Source of the DNA: Todiramphus chloris collaris
Taxonomy: Eukaryota; Chordata; Aves; Coraciiformes; Alcedinidae
Length of the DNA: 64,000 bases
Reading direction: 5' to 3'
Assembly (NCBI GenBank): GCA_025345505.1
Contig: JANVCC010000020.1
Span: forward strand, 51,385,523 to 51,449,522
Position 1 is the stretch's first letter. Each line of letters opens with the position of its first letter. Below, in pieces: positions 45,615 to 59,880 of this stretch. Made by a program: the position numbers and the translations under genes. Below the pieces are notes generated by a model. It was not told the DNA's origin, searched no databases, and was given only the letters and a program-made list of their open reading frames with translations.

Positions 45615-48600
45615 GTGGCTGAACTGTCTTCATAAAAATCTCCTTTTAAGTTGAAGAATAGTGCCATGAATATACCAACCTTCTAAAACCATAAATTGAG
45701 TTGAAAAGGAAACAGTGCCTTTAGTGAGAGAGATCTCAGACTGTATGGAATTCATCACTGGTTTACTCTTTTAAAATAAATCAGCTGGCAAACTTAGAAC
45801 GTGACCTACCTAATTTGTTGTCTTGGAACTTGATGAGCATTTCAGATTTGTTCCCAACGCCTGGAAAAGAAGAGGGGTTGAAAAATGCAGGCACCATATC
45901 CAAATCTCTGCGTTGAGACAGTCCTCTTTTCAATGCTATAGAAAGGCACCAGAACAGCAGTCAGTGGCTGCAGCAGTCCTACTAAGGAAAGGGAAAGTGG
46001 GGACCAGCAGCCCTCATGAGGAAGCTGAGTCCATTGTCCTGCCTTAAAGCAGGTGAAACACAGTGTTTCTAGCAGAGATTTGTTCCATACATTTTACGAA
46101 GTTTCCGCTGATGGAGGGTTTGCTCCATACCTGAGAAAGCTTTCCTCACAAGCAAGGTTTTGCATAAGCCTCCATCCATCCAATGGCCTCTTCTGTGGCT
46201 CACAGATGTGGAGAGCAGCACCTCCCTTTTCCCCCTGCAGCTGTCCTCTGCATAGCCAGAGGTTGTTACTGCACTAAGCCCTTACTCTTGTCGTTCTTAG
46301 GCTTGCACTTTCTCTCTTGCTCACTTCTTACTTCCTCATTTCTTCTCGTTTTCCATGAAATGTGGTGCCCAATCTCAAGTGTACACTTTTCCGCACACGG
46401 TTTTGTCGCTCTGCACTCGTTTTGGTTTCAACATCTATTATGGGTACAGATCCCTCCTGCAAACCCACCCTCTTGAAAACTTTCATAACTCATCCAGAAC
46501 CCAATTTTGCCCTGTTATTTTTTAAATATTTTCAGAACCTGAGACTATCTAGGACATCATATTCAAAACAAAAAGTAGACAATAATACTATGCATGTCCA
46601 TTAAAAATCTAAAATCTCCTTGCTCTTTCCTAGGCAAGACACTGAAAAAGCTCCACTGACACCACCAGAAGCAGAGCACTGTACAAAAAATGTGGCCCAA
46701 GGGCTCCAGAAGTCCAAAGGTTTGGCAGATATACCTTGGTGCTTTGATTAAAAGTCCTTGACAGGTTCAAAAGTGTTTGGGTGTTTTGTTTCCTTTTGTA
46801 GGGGAGAGAAATTGATTATATCTACCTGGGTGTATTCATAGCAGCTTAGTCTTCTTTGAGATTTCACATTTTTTCTGATTTGATAAGGTTGTGGCCCTTT
46901 AATAAATTGAAGTATTCAGATACTTATGACAATCTGGCACTCAAATTGTTTGCTTTAGCATTGAAGATTGCACAAGAGACATGAAAGGTTTCGGCATAGC
47001 TGGAAAGTCGCTTTTGATGAAATCACACATTGCTCCAGGGGCTACATTCTTTACAATTTGTGCATACTGATGATATGTGTCTTCAGATGCATTTTGGCAA
47101 CCCTGTGCCATTTTCAGAAATCCATCTGGGACTCAGGAACAAAGCAAACGCACATGAACATGAGGAAGACAGAGCTGGCATAGCTACCGGATGGAATTTC
47201 TTTAAGGAAGCTAAATCGCTTGTTCATTTTGCTGGCAGAAAAGGATAGGAAAATGAGTGTTCCTGTTCTTGATGAACTCTGTGATATTGTTAAATCCTTC
47301 AGACAACATATAATTCATGGCAAAGCTGTGGCAGAATTCCTTTGCACTTATCCACAGCGTGGCTCTTCCCCAAAACACAGATCTCTGACTTTATTTCATA
47401 CACAAAATGTTGCCCAGATGAACAATAGCTCTAACTTTAGAGAAAAATCGGAACACTTGCCTCTGTTTTTCTGCTTCAGCCCTGCCAAAATTTATTATGA
47501 CTCCATCAGCTGCATAGTTTTCTTGAAAAAAATACAAAAGCAGACTCCATGCTGTAATACGGACTGGCAGGTGACTTCTGAAGAGAGTTTGCTAGGTAAT
47601 GCCTTGAGCTTTGCCATGAAAACACTGAAGGCAATGACATAAACATTGCCCTGTACCTGGCAATGCCCCTTGGCACCAAGCAGCACTCCCAAGGCTGCAC
47701 GCCGGCACAACCCCGAGAGCAGAGCAGAATGAGGAGGTGGCACATACTCGAGCTCTGACCAACAAGGCCATCCTAAATCTCTTTCATAGGTGCTCATGAA
47801 CACTTGAGTTACAACAGCTGAGGATTTAGCCCAGGACTGCAAATTGTAATCAATATCCATTCCAGCTTTGCGTTTCTTTTGGAAAAGAGCAGTCAGTCAC
47901 TGAAGTGGAGGCTTGCAGAGGAAATCCTCAGCCACAACAAAAAGATTTCATGCTTTATCTCTACCTCTCAAGTATTTTAGCAGACAGACAGAGGATTTTC
48001 CTCCCAGTGACAACAATAACTACGCTCATTGAAGAAAAATATGTGGAACAGGAAGACCTGCATTCCTTGTGTGAAAAATAAGAGTCGTCTGTGCCAGCCG
48101 CATTTTTCAGGAACAACTCATCCACATGAAGAAATGGCTGCTGCGAGTGTCAGGACCAGTGAGGCCTATGGTAACATGCTATGTAATTGACAGATGGAAA
48201 AAGTAGAGAGAGAAATGTGGCTTGGTCTTTGTTTCTTCCAAAGTTTCCATTATTAATATGCCTCTTTGACTCACACTTCAATGACTCACGTCTTCCCCGT
48301 TCCTCGCTCCCATCGCTTTGTGTAGCAATTGTATCTCATTCCTAATTGCACCACTCTAAAAAGTTCAGTTATTTTGTGTTCAAGGGACTTCTTGAAATAC
48401 ATCCTGACATCATGGGCAAGGATTTGGAAAGGTGGTCCTGTAGTCATTTAGGCATGTGCTTAATTTAACTTCATATGTAGGTCTCAAAATTAATTAAGCT
48501 TACCAAAGTAATAAGGCTTAAATGCAGTCCAGTAGTTCAGACAAAACATCTATTGAATTTGGTTATTATTTACTATTATTTTAAAAAGACAACTCAAAGA

Positions 48601-51600
48601 GGGGAAAAAAAGAGCTGGGAATCTTTGCTAAGTTCTTCTAGAGGGGGAAAGAGTAACAGAGACACCAGCCTCACATGAGAGGTAAGGAAGTGCCCATATC
48701 AGGTAGTTAAAAGCAAGGACAACACATTTCTCACTCTCTACCTGACCACTGTCATCTTCAGAGCAGCTCATAGACACTTCCCAGGTGCAAACTTTCTAAA
48801 CTTTCTGAAATCTTCCCCTCCCCAGTGGCACCATTGAAAGTGCTTCTCCACATCCAGTGGTTTTGCTCAAGTCATCTACAGCTATGACAGCAAAGAGCAC
48901 TGCATCCTTTAAACACGGGGGCTGTGACTCCTTTCCATCATGCCAGATTCCCAGGACACATAGGGCAGATCCAAAGGCAGAATAAGAGACATCACTGCAC
49001 AAAATTTGGGGATGTGACTGATGAGTAGCAGAACAGGCAGGCACTTGTGCACGGGGTCTGTGAGCATCAGCCCACTGTCATCAGACTGTGGGGCTCACCA
49101 CCCCAAGCTTGCCTGGGCAAGCGTAGGAGGGCATTCGGCGCCAGCCGAAAGTGCAGAGTCTGAGCCGTGCCAGTCTCACAGTGTAAAAACACTCAGCTCC
49201 CTTTCAGCCATTAAAATGAATGAAGAGCAAGCCTGTTTGGATAAACATCAGCCAAAAGAAACCTTGGAGGCAGCTAGAAGGCTACTGCTTCATACAATAT
49301 AGACCATGTTTCCAAATACAAATATTACACTTGGCAAAGACACTCCTTTGCTTCATGAGTTATGTTGCATTTTTTGTTATGTTTAAGTTTGTGCAAGTGG
49401 TATAAATAGCTGGGCTGGTATTAAATGAGCTTTTTTTTTTTTTTTTTCTTTTCCCCAAATATCAAAATGGTCCCAGCTCTTCATGGAACAAACACACACT
49501 ATATTCTTGTGCCTGAATTTTCGTGGCTAATTACAGAAAGGGCCATGTAACTGAAAAACAATGTTCAAGAGCCAGACATAAAAAATACAACTTTCCTATA
49601 TGAAGTCATTTTTCAGAACGCTGCCTGGAGAAGGGCATCTGGTTCACCATATAATTTACATGCATGCATACATGCTTATTCACCTCACAGAACAGTAATT
49701 AGTTTCTGCTCGCACTATTCTAGGACATGAAAACCCCAAGTCCAAGTTGAGGAAGAGTGAGTGAGACAGAGAGTATCTAGCTTTGTTCACAACTGCTTTG
49801 GCTTGCCCTGTATTCCTCAAAAACAGTGCTAATAGGAGGTCCTGATTAGGGACCCATAGACACTGGACCACACTTTCAGCAGACAGCCACCTCCCATAGC
49901 AAAGTTCAGTGACCATGCATGCCTCTCCATCTCATCATAAGATGATACTACAACCTGGAGGCCCACAAAGACACTGTGAGCTGCAGGTTAACTTTGGAAG
50001 ACACATAACTGGAGTGGGAGAGGAAATTCTTCAGTGAGAGGGAGCAAGTTTCTCTAGGTGGTTATTCATCCCACCCTCAAACACAACCACATACTAATCA
50101 CCAGAATACACTGGAGGCCAAATGGCATTTTTATTTGTTCTTCAGTAAATCTGAGTGTGCATAAACACAAGAGCTCGGCAGGGTCCTCAGCAGCCAGCTA
50201 GAGAGGTCCCAGCCATGGCCAGGAACTGACACTGCTTTTTTTATCAGTATGACAGCAATTTCTACCTGGTTTAACCACTTCATACCTGAATGGATAATCA
50301 AGTTCCTTTTAAAGATTAATATAAATTGAACTACCCAACAGTGATGTAACACTAAGACTGTCTTAGATGAACCACAGAGAGGAGTTCAAACACAGCATTT
50401 GTTTAGCAACAATTGCGAAGGACTTTGAATTTCACACAACACAAAGGCCTGTCTATTCACACTGAAAGTCAATATTTACTTCCATTAAAAAAAAACACCA
50501 AAACCTCACCAAGTATTCCCAAGTATTTTAGAAGTGTTACAAGACCACCATAACAGTAGACCAGACATCAACTGAAAATATGAGAGTATGGTTGATCTTT
50601 CTGCAGCCCACAGGTCCACGGCAAGTGCATGTTGCATACTATTTACTTACAGGGGGGGCTAAAGAGAGAGAGGGGCACACAAAATCCACTGATGAACCAA
50701 AGAGTTTTTACTTGTGAGTGGAAGTGGCAAACGTCCACTGCCAACAGTCTGTGTCACACAGTATCTCTCCAGTCACTCACCTGCCCTTAGCAGTCAGGTG
50801 AGAGCAACCCAGGAAAATCTCACCCGTGCAGATGCCTCTGAGGCTCAGACGTTGGAATGGCATTGGGTTAAATGCCATAAATTAACAGTTGAAGTACAAA
50901 ATTGAACACAAAGCCATTTTCTCCACTAATCCCTCACGCCTTTGCTGATGGCCAGAACCTCTCAGAAGCAGATGAGTGTGCACTGCAGTATGCGTTTATG
51001 TATTGCTTGTTTACTATACTTGCAGTTATCTTCCCTTCTACTAATTTATGAAAAAATATTGACCACCACTGATACAGTAGCTGATGGAATAGAATAGAAT
51101 TACTTTTTAAAATCCCACAGAAATGTTGGTAATTTTAGCTCCTGACACCAACTCTATGGGAGTTGTTGAGCATTTCAGGAAGTGTCTGACCAGTAATAAC
51201 CATCCTACAGCAGTGTGGCCAATCTTAATCGGAAGGCCTCCATTCATCTTGTAATCAGTGGTTCTTGACCTCATTTTCAGTTCACATTTTTCACTGTGAG
51301 AAGTAACTTGTTTTTCAGCCAACATGATAATCCTCAGAAAACATACTTAGAAAGAGCTGAGTTAGACTTACCCAGCTTTGCACTCATTTACTACAAAAAC
51401 AGCAACTCCCAAAACAAAGGTGTGGGACAAAGGCAACACACTGTGAATTAGAGAAGAGTCATTCCCCATATTCACTTGCTGCTGCTCCTCATTTGGAAAA
51501 ACATATATTTTTAACACCACAAAATTAGTACAGGGTGGTGAGCCCTAAGCTGTCATTAGAGGCTGCCAAATGAGCCAATGTCCCTTGTGTCAGTAAGTAA

Positions 51601-54600
51601 ATAAGGGTGTACAAGTGTTGAACAAACAAACAAACAGAGAGGCCAGGGGTGTCTTTGGACTCCAGTGTTGGTCTGTGGAGTAAGAGTCAAAAGAAACCCT
51701 GCACTTTTTTCTCTCTGCTTTCATACCAGACACTGGTAGGGGTGCCTTGGGATCCTATCTACTGAGATCAGTTTAGTTACCTGTTTCGTTCTGTTTAAAA
51801 ACGTTGAAAGATCACTCCATTCTTAGATGAGCCCCTTGCAGTAGAATCAAAGAAGTATAACACGACGGAGATTCAGCCTCTGGATTAATTACTCTGGTCA
51901 GTATGATACACGGAAAATTCCTCTACAATCCAGGCAAATGTTGGCTTATCCAGAGCTGAAAAATGTTTAAGCAGAGTTGCTTATACAACCTGTTTCTAAC
52001 AGGTTTTGCTTGCACACATCCACATCACAATAGGACCTGAACCTGAGAGCCTTCCTGTGCAACCATGGGTTGAGGGGAGAGATCTGGGGCTGCAAAGCCA
52101 CTTTCTGGAGGCACTGGAATGACAGCTGCTCAAACAGGTCCAGTGTGGTGTGAACGAGGAGGCACGATCAGAAAAAAACTGAGTGGATCATGCCAGTGTA
52201 CAGCGTACTAATGTACAATTCACATACAGACAAACCTATATGAACGGTGGGAGTTCTGCACTTGCCCATGCACAGTGGCTTCACATATTATCTTCTCAAT
52301 AAAGCCCTGGGAAATTAAATGCAAACCAGGCTTGTGACACCTGCCTGATGGTGGCCTTGCCAGCCGAGTTCAGACAAACTTCCCTGCATTTTTATGCAGA
52401 AACAAAAATACCACCCTTTACCACTCCTCCTCCAAGCTGCCCACAAAGGCCTACCAGCATTTCTTCTAAAATTAAAATCTTACTCATGCATAAAGGAGAA
52501 AAAAAAGAAGAGACTGAGGAAAACACAGAACAATATACACAGACTTGTCAAACACCAGTCTTGATTTTCATGTGGAGAATAGGACAGCTCAGCCAGGGTA
52601 AGTCCCTCACTGGTGTCTGGACCTCTTACAGACATATTTATGGTAGCTGTGATTGTGATGAAGATTTAATTTTCCCATTCACACCACCTTCCCCACCACC
52701 TTCACTCCAAATCCAAAACTGTCCATTTACTGTGAAGCCAGATCACAAGCCTTATTTCCTCTCCTTGGCTAAGTTAGTTCTGTTAAGCAAGAGTAAGACA
52801 TTAATATTCCTTGATTTGGTTTTTATGCTTACTATGGACTGAATAAATAACACCAAAGCTCCCCTTCTCATTTTTTAAAGGGTAAAAGCACTATTGTATT
52901 AAACAGATCCATCAAAAAAACTACTGCTTTCACTTGCATATTGCTACCATAAAAGACCTACAGAACTGCTGACTGTGATTCTCACACAGACAGTAAGGAC
53001 AAGGAATATGTGATGCACAAGGATTTTTTTAAAAGTCATGATCTAAAGGTGGAAAAAAAGTAATGAGCTACCAATTCTCTGTTGACATCCCCACTGCTGT
53101 ACACTTTTCTGAGGAGTTACTGTCTCTGCAGACAGACTGCCCTGAGGTTTTTCTCCCCTACTTCTTTGTATAAAACAAATAGGTGAAGGCAGCCTGTAGC
53201 CTCCTCCCAGCACAAAGTGGATCCTCAGTCAAGAAATGGATGCGGGACTTGCGTTCCCTTGTGTTTGCAGTGGTTGTTGCCTTTCAGAGGTGAGATGTTT
53301 GTTTTCCAAGGGGAGGGAGTTTCCCTTCCATACAGAGACTTCTCTCTTGGCCATGAGCTCGTGGGCTGCCATCACTCCTGTACCTCTAAGTTGCAGATTG
53401 TGCATAAGCCCAGGAGGAACTCGGAGATTTTGCCCAGGGTGGCTCTGGAGCAGTTTATTGTGAAGCTCCACTGACTCTCCCAGGTGGGCTTGAGGTCTAT
53501 TAAGCAGTTTGGAAGAAGTTTCCCGGCATAATTCAAAGGCATCATTCAATCAAACCTAAACACTTGCCTTCTTTATCCTCCCAAAAAACTGTTCTTGCTT
53601 CTGCACCAGGGACATGTTTTCATTTAGGCTACTCAAGTTTAGCATCTTGTGAAAAAGCTCTCAAAGGTCTTGCATTTTGCAGAAGCAGTGCTATGAAAAC
53701 AGAGGAGCTGCATGGCTGAGTCAGGGATGAGCATCACCCCCCTCCCAGGATGCCTAACGGCCTCTCATGTTTCCTGCACTTCCCTCCATCCCACGGGGCC
53801 ACGTGGCTCCAAGCTCCAATGTGTTCACAACTTAGTGACATTTCAATGGGAGAGCATACAGAGTATTAGCTGGTGAGGAAGTAATGATTTATAATAACAT
53901 TTGAAGCAGGTCATTAAATATGACCCCCTCATTGCAAACCCCATGCTGAGCGAGATATTTTCTTGTAAATGATTTACCAGCAAGCTTTTCATACTTCTGT
54001 CAAAGTAGCTTTTCCATAACCAAAGTCAGACTCGCTCACATTTCCCAAGTCCTGGTAGAAGTTTTTCTTCAAACTGTGAAGACATCTCAAGGCTGCTACA
54101 AACTGGTTAGGGTAGCTCAGCAAACAGGCAGAATTTGGGGCTGTTTTGAAGACATAGCTGCTTTCTCTCATCTGAACTTCACTTTGTTAGAAATACAACC
54201 CCAAAACTTCTGAAGTGAAAGTAATTCAGTTTGTCTTCCCATTTTTTACTCATCTACAAAGTGCTCCACCAACTCCATTCCTCTTGCTTCTCAAGATTCC
54301 AACACAATGTCATCTAAAGTGCCTTCCAGAAACACTCACAGCTACAACTGTCATTTGACCTTTTATAACCCAGTTTTTCAGAAAGAATTAGACCTGAAGC
54401 CTGTGGCCACAGCAATCTCAGGCTGCAGAAGTGCAGAGCATCTTGCAGGAGGCTGAAAATTCCACAGCAACACCAGGCTGCTGTGAAAGCACCCAGCAAA
54501 CCTACTGCCATCAAAACCCAGAAGAGCAGCCAGCCTCCCAACACGGACCAGCTTTCTTACTCCCTTCCTCTTTAATTCCCAGAGGGAAAGGCTGCTTTCA

Positions 54601-56512
54601 TAGGAGGGAGACCAAACTGTTGTGCTGCTGCTTAGTGTTGACAAGCCTCTGGTTTGTGGTGTCAGGGCTGGGACTGTCTCAGTGCTGCGACGAGATAGAA
54701 AAAAAAAATAAAATACTGCTTTTGGGGCACCCAGCTAACTTCTGTTTAATTTCCTCTGACATTGCTAAGCAAGCCGAACCTTTACCTCCCCTCTGCCAAA
54801 CAGGGGACTCCCACTGCTCTTCTCCAAATTCTCAACTACACAGTCAGCGTGTTGCATCCGATGCCCACAGCAGCCCTGTGACTGCTAAGCGCTGACGCAC
54901 AGACTAGCGCAGGGAGGAATTCTGCTGTGCACTGCTGCTGCTCCTGGGGTGGCTGCAGCTGCACCCAAGCTGAGGCAACTCAAACAGTGCCAGAGGTGTT
55001 CTCCTTTGTAGGGAAAACCTTAAATTCTGTTTGCCCATCCTCTGGGACTGGCCATCTTCAACACGAACCTGCAAACACACCTTTAGAAGGCAGAAAAATC
55101 TGGGAATCCAAAGCAATTGCCGCGGTGTTCATATCCCACTTTTCCCATCATGGATAAGTTATACTCTTGTCCTTCTGAGAGGCATTTATAGTTTTGCAAC
55201 ATCACATAGCCCAATCCAAACTCCCGATGAAGTCCATGGAAGCAATCTATCTTGTGTTATGTCAGCTCTGGGCCAGCCTTCAGTCTCCAAAGGACAATCA
55301 CAACTGAAGATAAGCAAACAAGCTAAACAGTTCTGTTTGGTTTTGCCTTTTAAGTATAATTTTTCATCTGTGTAACTAGAACTGTTCCTTCACAAATGAG
55401 GACAGATCATATTGCATGCTGCATTTGATAGCATGAGAAGCAAAATGTTTGCATTTATTTAGCTAGCAGATTTCTTTTGCCTTTTAAGGAGGCAAAAAAA
55501 AAAAAAAAAGAAAAAAGAAAAAAGAAGCCTCTGCCAAAAAATCAGAATATTTACTCTCATCATAAAGAATACTGCTTTGTGGTATTCTGAACATCTGATG
55601 TCCCTTAAAGAAGAAGATATGTGAAAACACAAAAAACAAGCATGCAAAATGAATAAAGCCTCATTTTTTGCCTTAGGACCAGGCCACATATAAAAGGTAT
55701 CAATACTAAAACCATCCAATATTTATGTCAAGCTCTGGATGCTCTGTAAGCCTGTTCATACCTACACCACAAGCAGCTGGCAGAAGACACCACTTTCAAA
55801 AAGGCAGATAATACATTCTTTGAATCAGAAGCTCATATAAACCACACAAGGGAAAACAATTTGCTTGTGAGCATGTTTGTAACTTTCATATTTTAACAGA
55901 CTCCAGCTCTGGACAATTACTGGCAACTGAAGCTGCCCTCGTTGATGCCAGCCTTATTCATGCCCAGTGCAAGTTATGCAGCTGCTCAAACACAGCCACG
56001 GAGTCGAGCCCAGCATGTACAGAGCCATCAGGGAGATGACTGAATTTACTGGCACTCGGCACTGGGCTCTAGGTCCTTAAAACCAGAAAGAAGCATATGT
56101 TGAAACTTCAGCCTCCCCAAACAACATGGTTTTTGCAAAAACCTCTTTAATTTCAGCATCTTTACGAAGCCAGGTTGGAAAGCCGCCTCGCTCTCCACAC
56201 TTGGCATGCCAGGCAATCACACAGCAGTCACAGCTCTTTGCTAACACCTCGCAAACACCACGAAGGCTTAATCCTGCAGATGTCTTCCCAACAGCTCAGG
56301 GGAGAAAACCCCACAGGGGATTTATATACGAAGGCACAACAGGCTGATGCTCTGCCCAGCTCGGACAGTAGCCCAGCTCGCACCATCGCTCAGAAGCACG
56401 CAGAGGGACAGAAGAGGATGCGGAGCAGCAAGATGGGATGGTAGCACACGTGTTCGCTCCAGCACTGAAACTGTCCTACTGCCTGTCTGGGGTACCCCCC
56501 TGTGGCCAGGTC
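45615..56512. other. Intergenic, no gene recognised
   Basis: No exon, RNA gene or dated mobile element could be supported here. It includes an oligo(T) run (49431-49447), a (CAAA)4 run near 51620 and an A/GA-rich block near 55493-55525. The longer open frames, such as 47220-47642 and 52348-52842 on the + strand, match no known family. Confidence 0.55.
49431..49447. repeat. oligo(T) run, 17 nt
   Basis: An uninterrupted T17 run followed by CTTTTCCCC. Read on the minus strand it is an A run; no AATAAA lies at the right distance on that strand, so a retroposed tail is not indicated. Confidence 0.88.
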
Positions 56513-56776
56513 GGACACAGCACCCTCCCCGCCACCTGCCACGCTTCTGTCACAGCAGTGTCTGTGGGCTTCTGCATCAATACCGACCTCAGTGCCACCC
56601 ACAATGCTTCCTCACTCCTACTGATGTCCGTGCCACGCAGCCATCCACAGCAATCTCTGTGCCACCTGCAACGCTTCGTTCTCTCACAGTCTTCGTGCCG
56701 CGTGTTCATCCATAGTAATCTCCAAACCACCCACGGCACTTCTTCATCTCCAGCAATCACTGCCCTGCCCTGGACC
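56513..56776. repeat. Degenerate tandem repeat, about 65-bp period, 4 units
   Basis: Four diverged units can be aligned on the shared core (G/A)CCACC followed by a CTTC block. Core positions are about 56531, 56594, 56661 and 56726, giving spacings of 63, 67 and 65 bp. Units also share a CATCCAYAG(C/T)AATCTC-like start and a CAGT-like element after the core. Divergence between units is high, so this is an old minisatellite. The region is open on both strands for more than 100 codons, which follows from its composition and repetition. Confidence 0.65.
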
Positions 56777-59537
56777 CTTGGCCCCAGCTTTGTGGGTGAG
56801 CACAGAGCTCCCACGGGGCCAGACCTTGCCTGGCACAGGTAGGGCACAGCAGTCCCTGGATCTGCTCCTCATTGGAAACTGCCCAGAGGAATGGAACTGC
56901 CCTTTCTGCAGCTCCCAGCTGGGCAGCTTTGTAGGGATGGCTCCTGAGTCTTCCCACATTTTATAATTCATCTGCTCCTGCAACTACTTTCCAGCTGTCT
57001 GTGGAGCAGGCAGGGCCCACGAGCCCCCCATTGCCACCTCACATCTCCAACCTGCAACTCCTGTTTCCAGTGAGCACAGCCGCTGTCAGCCTTTGGCAAG
57101 CTGTTGCTGGCTGCGCCCAGGGTGGCAAGTCTGGGAAACAAATGGAAATGGTGTGAGAACACAAGGTGCAGAGGGTTTCTTCCCTCCTCATCTCTGCCCA
57201 GACCTGCAGTGTGCTCAGTACCACATGGCTCTCCTGATTTCAGGGGATGCTGAAGATCCAGGGGAGCCCAAGGACCCAGGAGTTTACCCAGCAGGTTTCA
57301 GAGACTGCCAGCTGGTGCGCCAGGCACTATAACCATCGTTCCTCTTCACAGACCAAGTGGAATGGCTCTTCTTGTTGCTGCAGGGTTTGGGGGGGAATTA
57401 CTTAAACTTTTTAGCCTTTTTTTGATATCTCAATGAGATGCCAACAGATGGAGCTGTTCAGAAGAGACCGCTTGCTTTGGCAGAGCGCAGAGGAAGTAGG
57501 ACAGGCATGGAATTCTAATTATTAAACATCACGAGAAGTGAATCATCTCCAAGCAGGACACAAACTCTATTTACTATGCTGAAGTGAAAAATAAGTCTGT
57601 CAACAAAACTATAGCTCAGAATGGAGGAATCCCAGGATTTCTCCATCTCTGCATGTGAAAATGTTCTGTTCCAGGAGAGAGGAAGGGCTCATCACACCCT
57701 TTCAGCAGAGGGCTGGAGCCTCACAATCCTGTCCTGGACTCACACCATCACTCACCAGAGCTTCAAATCAAAAGCATACATCATGCAGGACTTCTTCCTT
57801 CCCCCCAGCATAAACCCAGGCTTCAAAGCCAGGGCACATCAACATGTCACAGAGCTTCCTCCCATCATCTCTTTGGAGTAGGACCAAAGTCCTCAACCCT
57901 CTTCCCTCAACTGAGTCCACAAGTACAGCATGAAGCCTCCAGAGCTCAACAGCAACCAGAGATGTGTTACGGGCTATCAGGTGGACAGGAAAATGAAAAG
58001 AGTAAACAACAGGTGACCCTTCTTGGACTCGTGTATGCATGTGTAGGGATAGTGAATTTGGGAGCTGCATTGTTTCTCCAGGAAGCAAACTGGGAGGAAA
58101 AACACACTGTCAAGTGTTACTGCTTTTTCTCCTGGCACGACAGATCAACATAAAATGTATTTGGTATCCTTATTGCTACATGGCTAACAAAGAACAGCCT
58201 GCCTGTCTGCCAGTGAAATAGAAATAATTAGAAAATTTAAGATTAGGAGGACATGTCAGCTGTCATTTAGAAGACTTCTGCCTTTTTGTTATTTTCAGGT
58301 AAGGAGAATGGATTCCTTACCAGGCAGGTGAGAGAAAGGGCCTTGAGTCTTCTTTCCAACCACAAGGGTTTCAGAAAAAAAGAAACAAAAGATTGCATGT
58401 TCTTTCTGTTGTAAGCCCTGTTTGAAAAAGCCATTTTATCTACTTTTATATAATGGAAACAGGATTTCTCATGGCAAAACTACCCAAACATAGCAATTTG
58501 TTCTTAGCAAAAGGACTTCAAATGCACTAATGGATAGACATCTGTGATGGAGAATCTGCAAGGCAGAAAAAATCAACTGCATCAGTACAGAAAGCAGATA
58601 TGGAGCCTCTGTCACCTTCACTAGCTCCACTGTTGCCAGCAGGGATGCACTGTCTTCTTCAGGTGATATTCAGTGTAAGCCTGGCACTACATTATTGTGC
58701 AGGTGATTTTACCAGTATTGAAAAATCTGAGAAATGAAGAAGGCAAATAAACTGCTGAAAATGTCAAAAAAAAAAAAAAAAAAAAAAAATGCCCTACTTT
58801 TGCACCAACCTAAGAGATTAATTGTGATGCGAGCTGTTTTGTAATGACTGGAACAAACAATGCCAGGTTTCTTTCACATTTGTGCCAACTGGAGTTCACA
58901 ACAGCCTACATTTTAGCCCTAACTGGGAAAAAAATCCTGTATAAAAACTTTCTCCTGCGTGGATCCTCAAGGGACTCATCAGTCTCGTTCAAATCAGGAC
59001 CTTACTGTAGTTCTTTATTCTTTCTAGCTACACAGATCAGTTTATGGGGAAACTAACCATTTACCCTCTGTTAATGTATTGATCTGAGACAAGTGAAGCT
59101 GTTGGAGAAAGGGAGAGGAATGAGGAACAAAGAAGAGTGGACAGAACAGGAAGATGGACATAGATAAAGACAGAACATGCACATATAAACTTATTTACCA
59201 CAGGAGCACACTAGCCTGAAAAAACACACACCTAGGATTTCCAAATGAATAGGTAATCACACTTACTAGCCAGCCTTGCCACAATTAGTATTATTAAAAA
59301 AAAATTAAATAAAAAAATTCACATTAAAATGTAGTTTATGGAGAATACTCTTTGACTTATTTTAAATGAGGGCTTCAAGGGTTTTCTCAGGCACCAAATT
59401 ATTCTGCTGATTCTTGTCAGTAATCCACTGCCAGAAGGGGCAACAGCAGAAGAGCAGTGGGAAGAGGTTTTAGTACTCCTAGTACCGTGACTGTGTATCA
59501 CCACACTGTAGCAGCGAGAAAGCATCCTGAAGAAATA
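56777..59537. other. Intergenic, no gene recognised
   Basis: Unique-looking sequence, GC-rich up to about 57.35 kb and AT-richer afterwards. The only distinct element is the AATAAA plus A24 tract at about 58745-58789. No exon of a neighbouring gene was recognised. Confidence 0.55.
58745..58789 (+). repeat. AATAAA followed by A24, possible retroposed 3' end
   Basis: AATAAA at 58745-58750 is followed 15 nt later by an uninterrupted run of 24 A (58766-58789). Signal spacing and a pure A run are what a retroposed polyadenylated transcript leaves behind. I could not identify a parent gene in the preceding kilobase and saw no clear target-site duplication, so a chance A run is the main alternative. 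Confidence 0.4.
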
Positions 59538-59595
59538 TCCTGGTTTGAGCTAGAATGGAACTAATTCTGTTTAGTGATTTTATTTTTCAGTCAAA
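59538..59595 (+). repeat. Inverted repeat, left arm (58 bp, perfect)
   Basis: These 58 bases are the exact reverse complement of 62173-62230. The identity begins at TCCTGGTTTG and stops abruptly after TTTTTCAGTCAAA. It coincides with the 5' end of the LTR-like segment. Confidence 0.95.
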
Positions 59596-59862
59596 TACCT
59601 TCTAAGTGACTGCACTTTCTGAAGTTAATGGCATATTTTTGCATGTTTGTATATGTCATATTCAGTATAAAGCAGAAGAATCAGGAGGGTCAAGCCTCTT
59701 CTTCGGTGGTCAGTGTCTGAGGAGGACTCTGTTCACTCTGCCTTCTATCCTAATCCTTGAGTTTCTGTATTTGGCTCCCAAACCTAGTCATCTGCCACTG
59801 AGTCCAGTTTGGGATTTCCCCAGTGCCTGCTTCACAGCATCAATGGTGATGTGAGTGCCACC

Positions 59863-59880
59863 GGGGTGGGGTGGGGGGGG
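59863..59880 (+). other. G-quadruplex-prone G-rich tract
   Basis: GGGGTGGGGTGGGGGGGG contains runs of 4, 4 and 8 G separated by single T, enough for an intramolecular quadruplex. It lies within the LTR-like segment. Function is unknown. Confidence 0.6.

Noticed and set aside
47220-47642. 140-codon open frame on the + strand
   Set aside because: It looked protein-like at first (DELCDIVKSF start) but matches no family I know, and the surrounding frames behave like noncoding DNA.
52348-52842. 164-codon open frame on the + strand
   Set aside because: Low-complexity proline, lysine and threonine stretches, no domain; likely chance.
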